Shown: positions 62,881 to 64,000 of the stretch, in pieces
Numbering within the stretch: position 1 is the first letter of the stretch
How the letters are laid out: the number at the start of each line of letters is the position of its first letter
NCBI GenBank assembly: GCA_943788365.1
Contig: CALSPZ010000001.1
Span: 992,001-1,056,000 of the forward strand
DNA: 64,000 bases
Direction of reading: 5' to 3'
Source of the DNA: CAJQGY01 sp905478015
GTDB lineage: Bacteria; Pseudomonadota; Gammaproteobacteria; Magnimaribacterales; D2472
Position numbers and translations under genes: made by a program
Notes under the pieces: model-generated
Databases searched by the model: none
What the model was told of the DNA's origin: nothing
What the model saw: the letters and a program-made list of their open reading frames with translations, nothing else

Positions 62881-64000
62881 AGCAGAACCCAGGGAAATAA
62901 TACAACCAAGGCAAGGACTATTAACTGAATATATATAAATGGAATTACACCTTTATATATTTCAGAAGTCTTAATGCTCTCATCAGCAACCCCCCTTAAG
63001 TAGAAAAGAGAAAACCCAAAAGGTGGTGTTAAGAAAGAGGTCTGCAAATTAATCGCTAACAAAATAGCCAGCCAAACAGGATCAAAACCCATTATCAACA
63101 ATGGTGGTGCAACTAGCGGAACAATGACATAACAGATCTCAATAAAGTCCAAGATAAACCCTAGCAAAAATACTAAAGCAAGAACAAATATCAATGCAAA
63201 ATAAGGTCCTCCTGGCAGAGAGCTAAAGATTAGATCTATAAACTCGTCTCCACCAACACCTCTAAATATTAAAGAGAAAATTGATGCTCCTATGAGTATT
63301 GCAAATATCATTGATGAAACTATCGCGGTCTTCTGACTAGTCTCTTTTATAAAGCTAACACTTAATTTTCCATTAATTGCAGCAATCATGAGCGCTCCAA
63401 ATGCTCCTAAAGCAGAAGCTTCAGTTGGTGTTGCTATCCCTGCAATTATTGAGCCTAGCACAATAAAGATCAGGCTAAGAGGCAATCCTAATGTTTTCAT
63501 CATTTCTATCTTTGAAATCGAAAGGTTATTATCGCCAGCAACAACATCCTTATTTTTAAAATTTTTATAAATTGTATAAAACAAGTAGCCCAAGCAAATC
63601 ATGATTCCCGGAATAATTGCTCCTATAAAAAGATCTCCGACTGTTACCGTTTTTTGAGAGAAAATACCCATATCATTTTGAGCTCTCTGATATGCGTTAG
63701 ACATAACATCTCCCAGCAATACTAGAGCAATGGAAGGAGGTATTATTTGGCCAAGGGTTCCAGTTGATGCTACCAATCCAGATGCAAAATCTTTTCTATA
63801 GCCCTGTTGAATCATAATAGGAAGAGACATTAGGCCCATAGTTACAACTGTAGCTCCAACTATACCCGTGCTTGCAGCAAGAAGAGCCCCAACAAAGATT
63901 ATAGATATGCTTAGACCACCTCTTATATTCTTAAATGCCAATGCCATATTCTTAAGCATCTGGGCAGCAATCCCAGATCTTTCAAGAATAGTTCCCATAT
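62877..64000 (-). CDS. dctM: TRAP transporter large permease subunit (partial, N terminus missing)
   Basis: The C-terminal 373 or more residues are visible, reading out of the right edge. The many hydrophobic helices and IIPPSIALVLLGD, TPTEASALGAFGAL and ITLQTSFLTPPFGFSLFY-like (here INLQTSFLTPPFG) segments are diagnostic of DctM. The apparent start at 63998 is internal, since full-length proteins have about 430 residues or more. It belongs with the dctP-type lipoprotein at 59753 in function, though not in orientation. Confidence 0.92.
   Translation of the reverse strand, partial: MGTILERSGIAAQMLKNMALAFKNIRGGLSISIIFVGALLAASTGIVGATVVTMGLMSLPIMIQQGYRKDFASGLVASTGTLGQIIPPSIALVLLGDVMSNAYQRAQNDMGIFSQKTVTVGDLFIGAIIPGIMICLGYLFYTIYKNFKNKDVVAGDNNLSISKIEMMKTLGLPLSLIFIVLGSIIAGIATPTEASALGAFGALMIAAINGKLSVSFIKETSQKTAIVSSMIFAILIGASIFSLIFRGVGGDEFIDLIFSSLPGGPYFALIFVLALVFLLGFILDFIEICYVIVPLVAPPLLIMGFDPVWLAILLAINLQTSFLTPPFGFSLFYLRGVADESIKTSEIYKGVIPFIYIQLIVLALVVLFPWVLL

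Noticed and set aside
1..64000. tRNA, rRNA, CRISPR array, prophage or plasmid-type genes
   Set aside because: I scanned for tRNA T-loop-like sequence, regular short repeats, and integrase, transposase or capsid motifs and found none I could support.

Overview
The window is an AT-rich, gene-dense bacterial chromosome segment with short gaps and frequent ATGA/TAATG overlaps. The order atpEFHAGDC-glmU-glmS is typical of Gammaproteobacteria. Low G+C, compact genes, many Cys-Gly-rich lipoproteins and many small-molecule enzymes (CaiB/BaiF, VOC, serine hydrolases, M20, nitronate monooxygenase-like) suggest an uncultured marine gammaproteobacterium of the SAR86 type. That placement is inference from gene content, not a phylogeny.

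Layout. (1) 1-8609: ATP synthase operon (atpE truncated at the left edge), then glmU and glmS. (2) 8610-16306: an accessory island directly downstream of glmS. It is cut into cassettes by short copies of the glmS 3' end (codons S-V-T-V-E-stop, or close variants) at 9943, 13052, 14954 and 16286. Cargo: a lipoprotein with a cadherin-like plus SGNH-like layout, present twice (second copy frameshifted); a glycosyltransferase, a Kdo kinase and a GC-rich sulfotransferase; and a MAPEG/MORN-repeat/unknown trio. No integrase or transposase is visible. (3) 16328-25247: small membrane proteins, lipoproteins (cadherin-like, FG-GAP, CotH kinase), a fatty-acid desaturase/carotene hydroxylase-like enzyme, DoxX, an orphan XRE regulator, an esterase and a second MAPEG protein. 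(4) 25368-44571: metabolic genes including M19 dipeptidase, serine hydrolases, FMO, PIF1-like helicase, CaiB/BaiF, a lipid-type oxygenase cluster (DUF962, sterol-desaturase-like, DUF3445), a probable lysine-catabolic pair (ALDH7 plus saccharopine dehydrogenase-like), an XRE plus membrane-protein pair with a strong promoter, and an acyltransferase. (5) 44568-64000: DUF885, enoyl-CoA hydratase, BI-1-like protein, typA, M20, NPD-like oxygenase, HIBADH-like dehydrogenase, MazG-like, SDR, RpiR regulator, uvrD, TRAP dctP, lipB, lipA, DUF805 and a truncated dctM.

Four genes in 44.5-62.4 kb (DUF885, BI-1-like, HIBADH-like, lipA) are each split by what looks like one inserted or deleted base. They may be assembly indels, real inactivation or, for the BI-1-like gene with a T TTT TTT heptamer, possible programmed frameshifting. 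Read mapping decides between these.

The most striking signal is the glmS-tail repeat array. It suggests repeated site-specific or homology-driven insertion at the 3' end of glmS, a site better known as the Tn7 target, by elements that leave a glmS-end copy behind. I found no tRNA, rRNA or CRISPR array.
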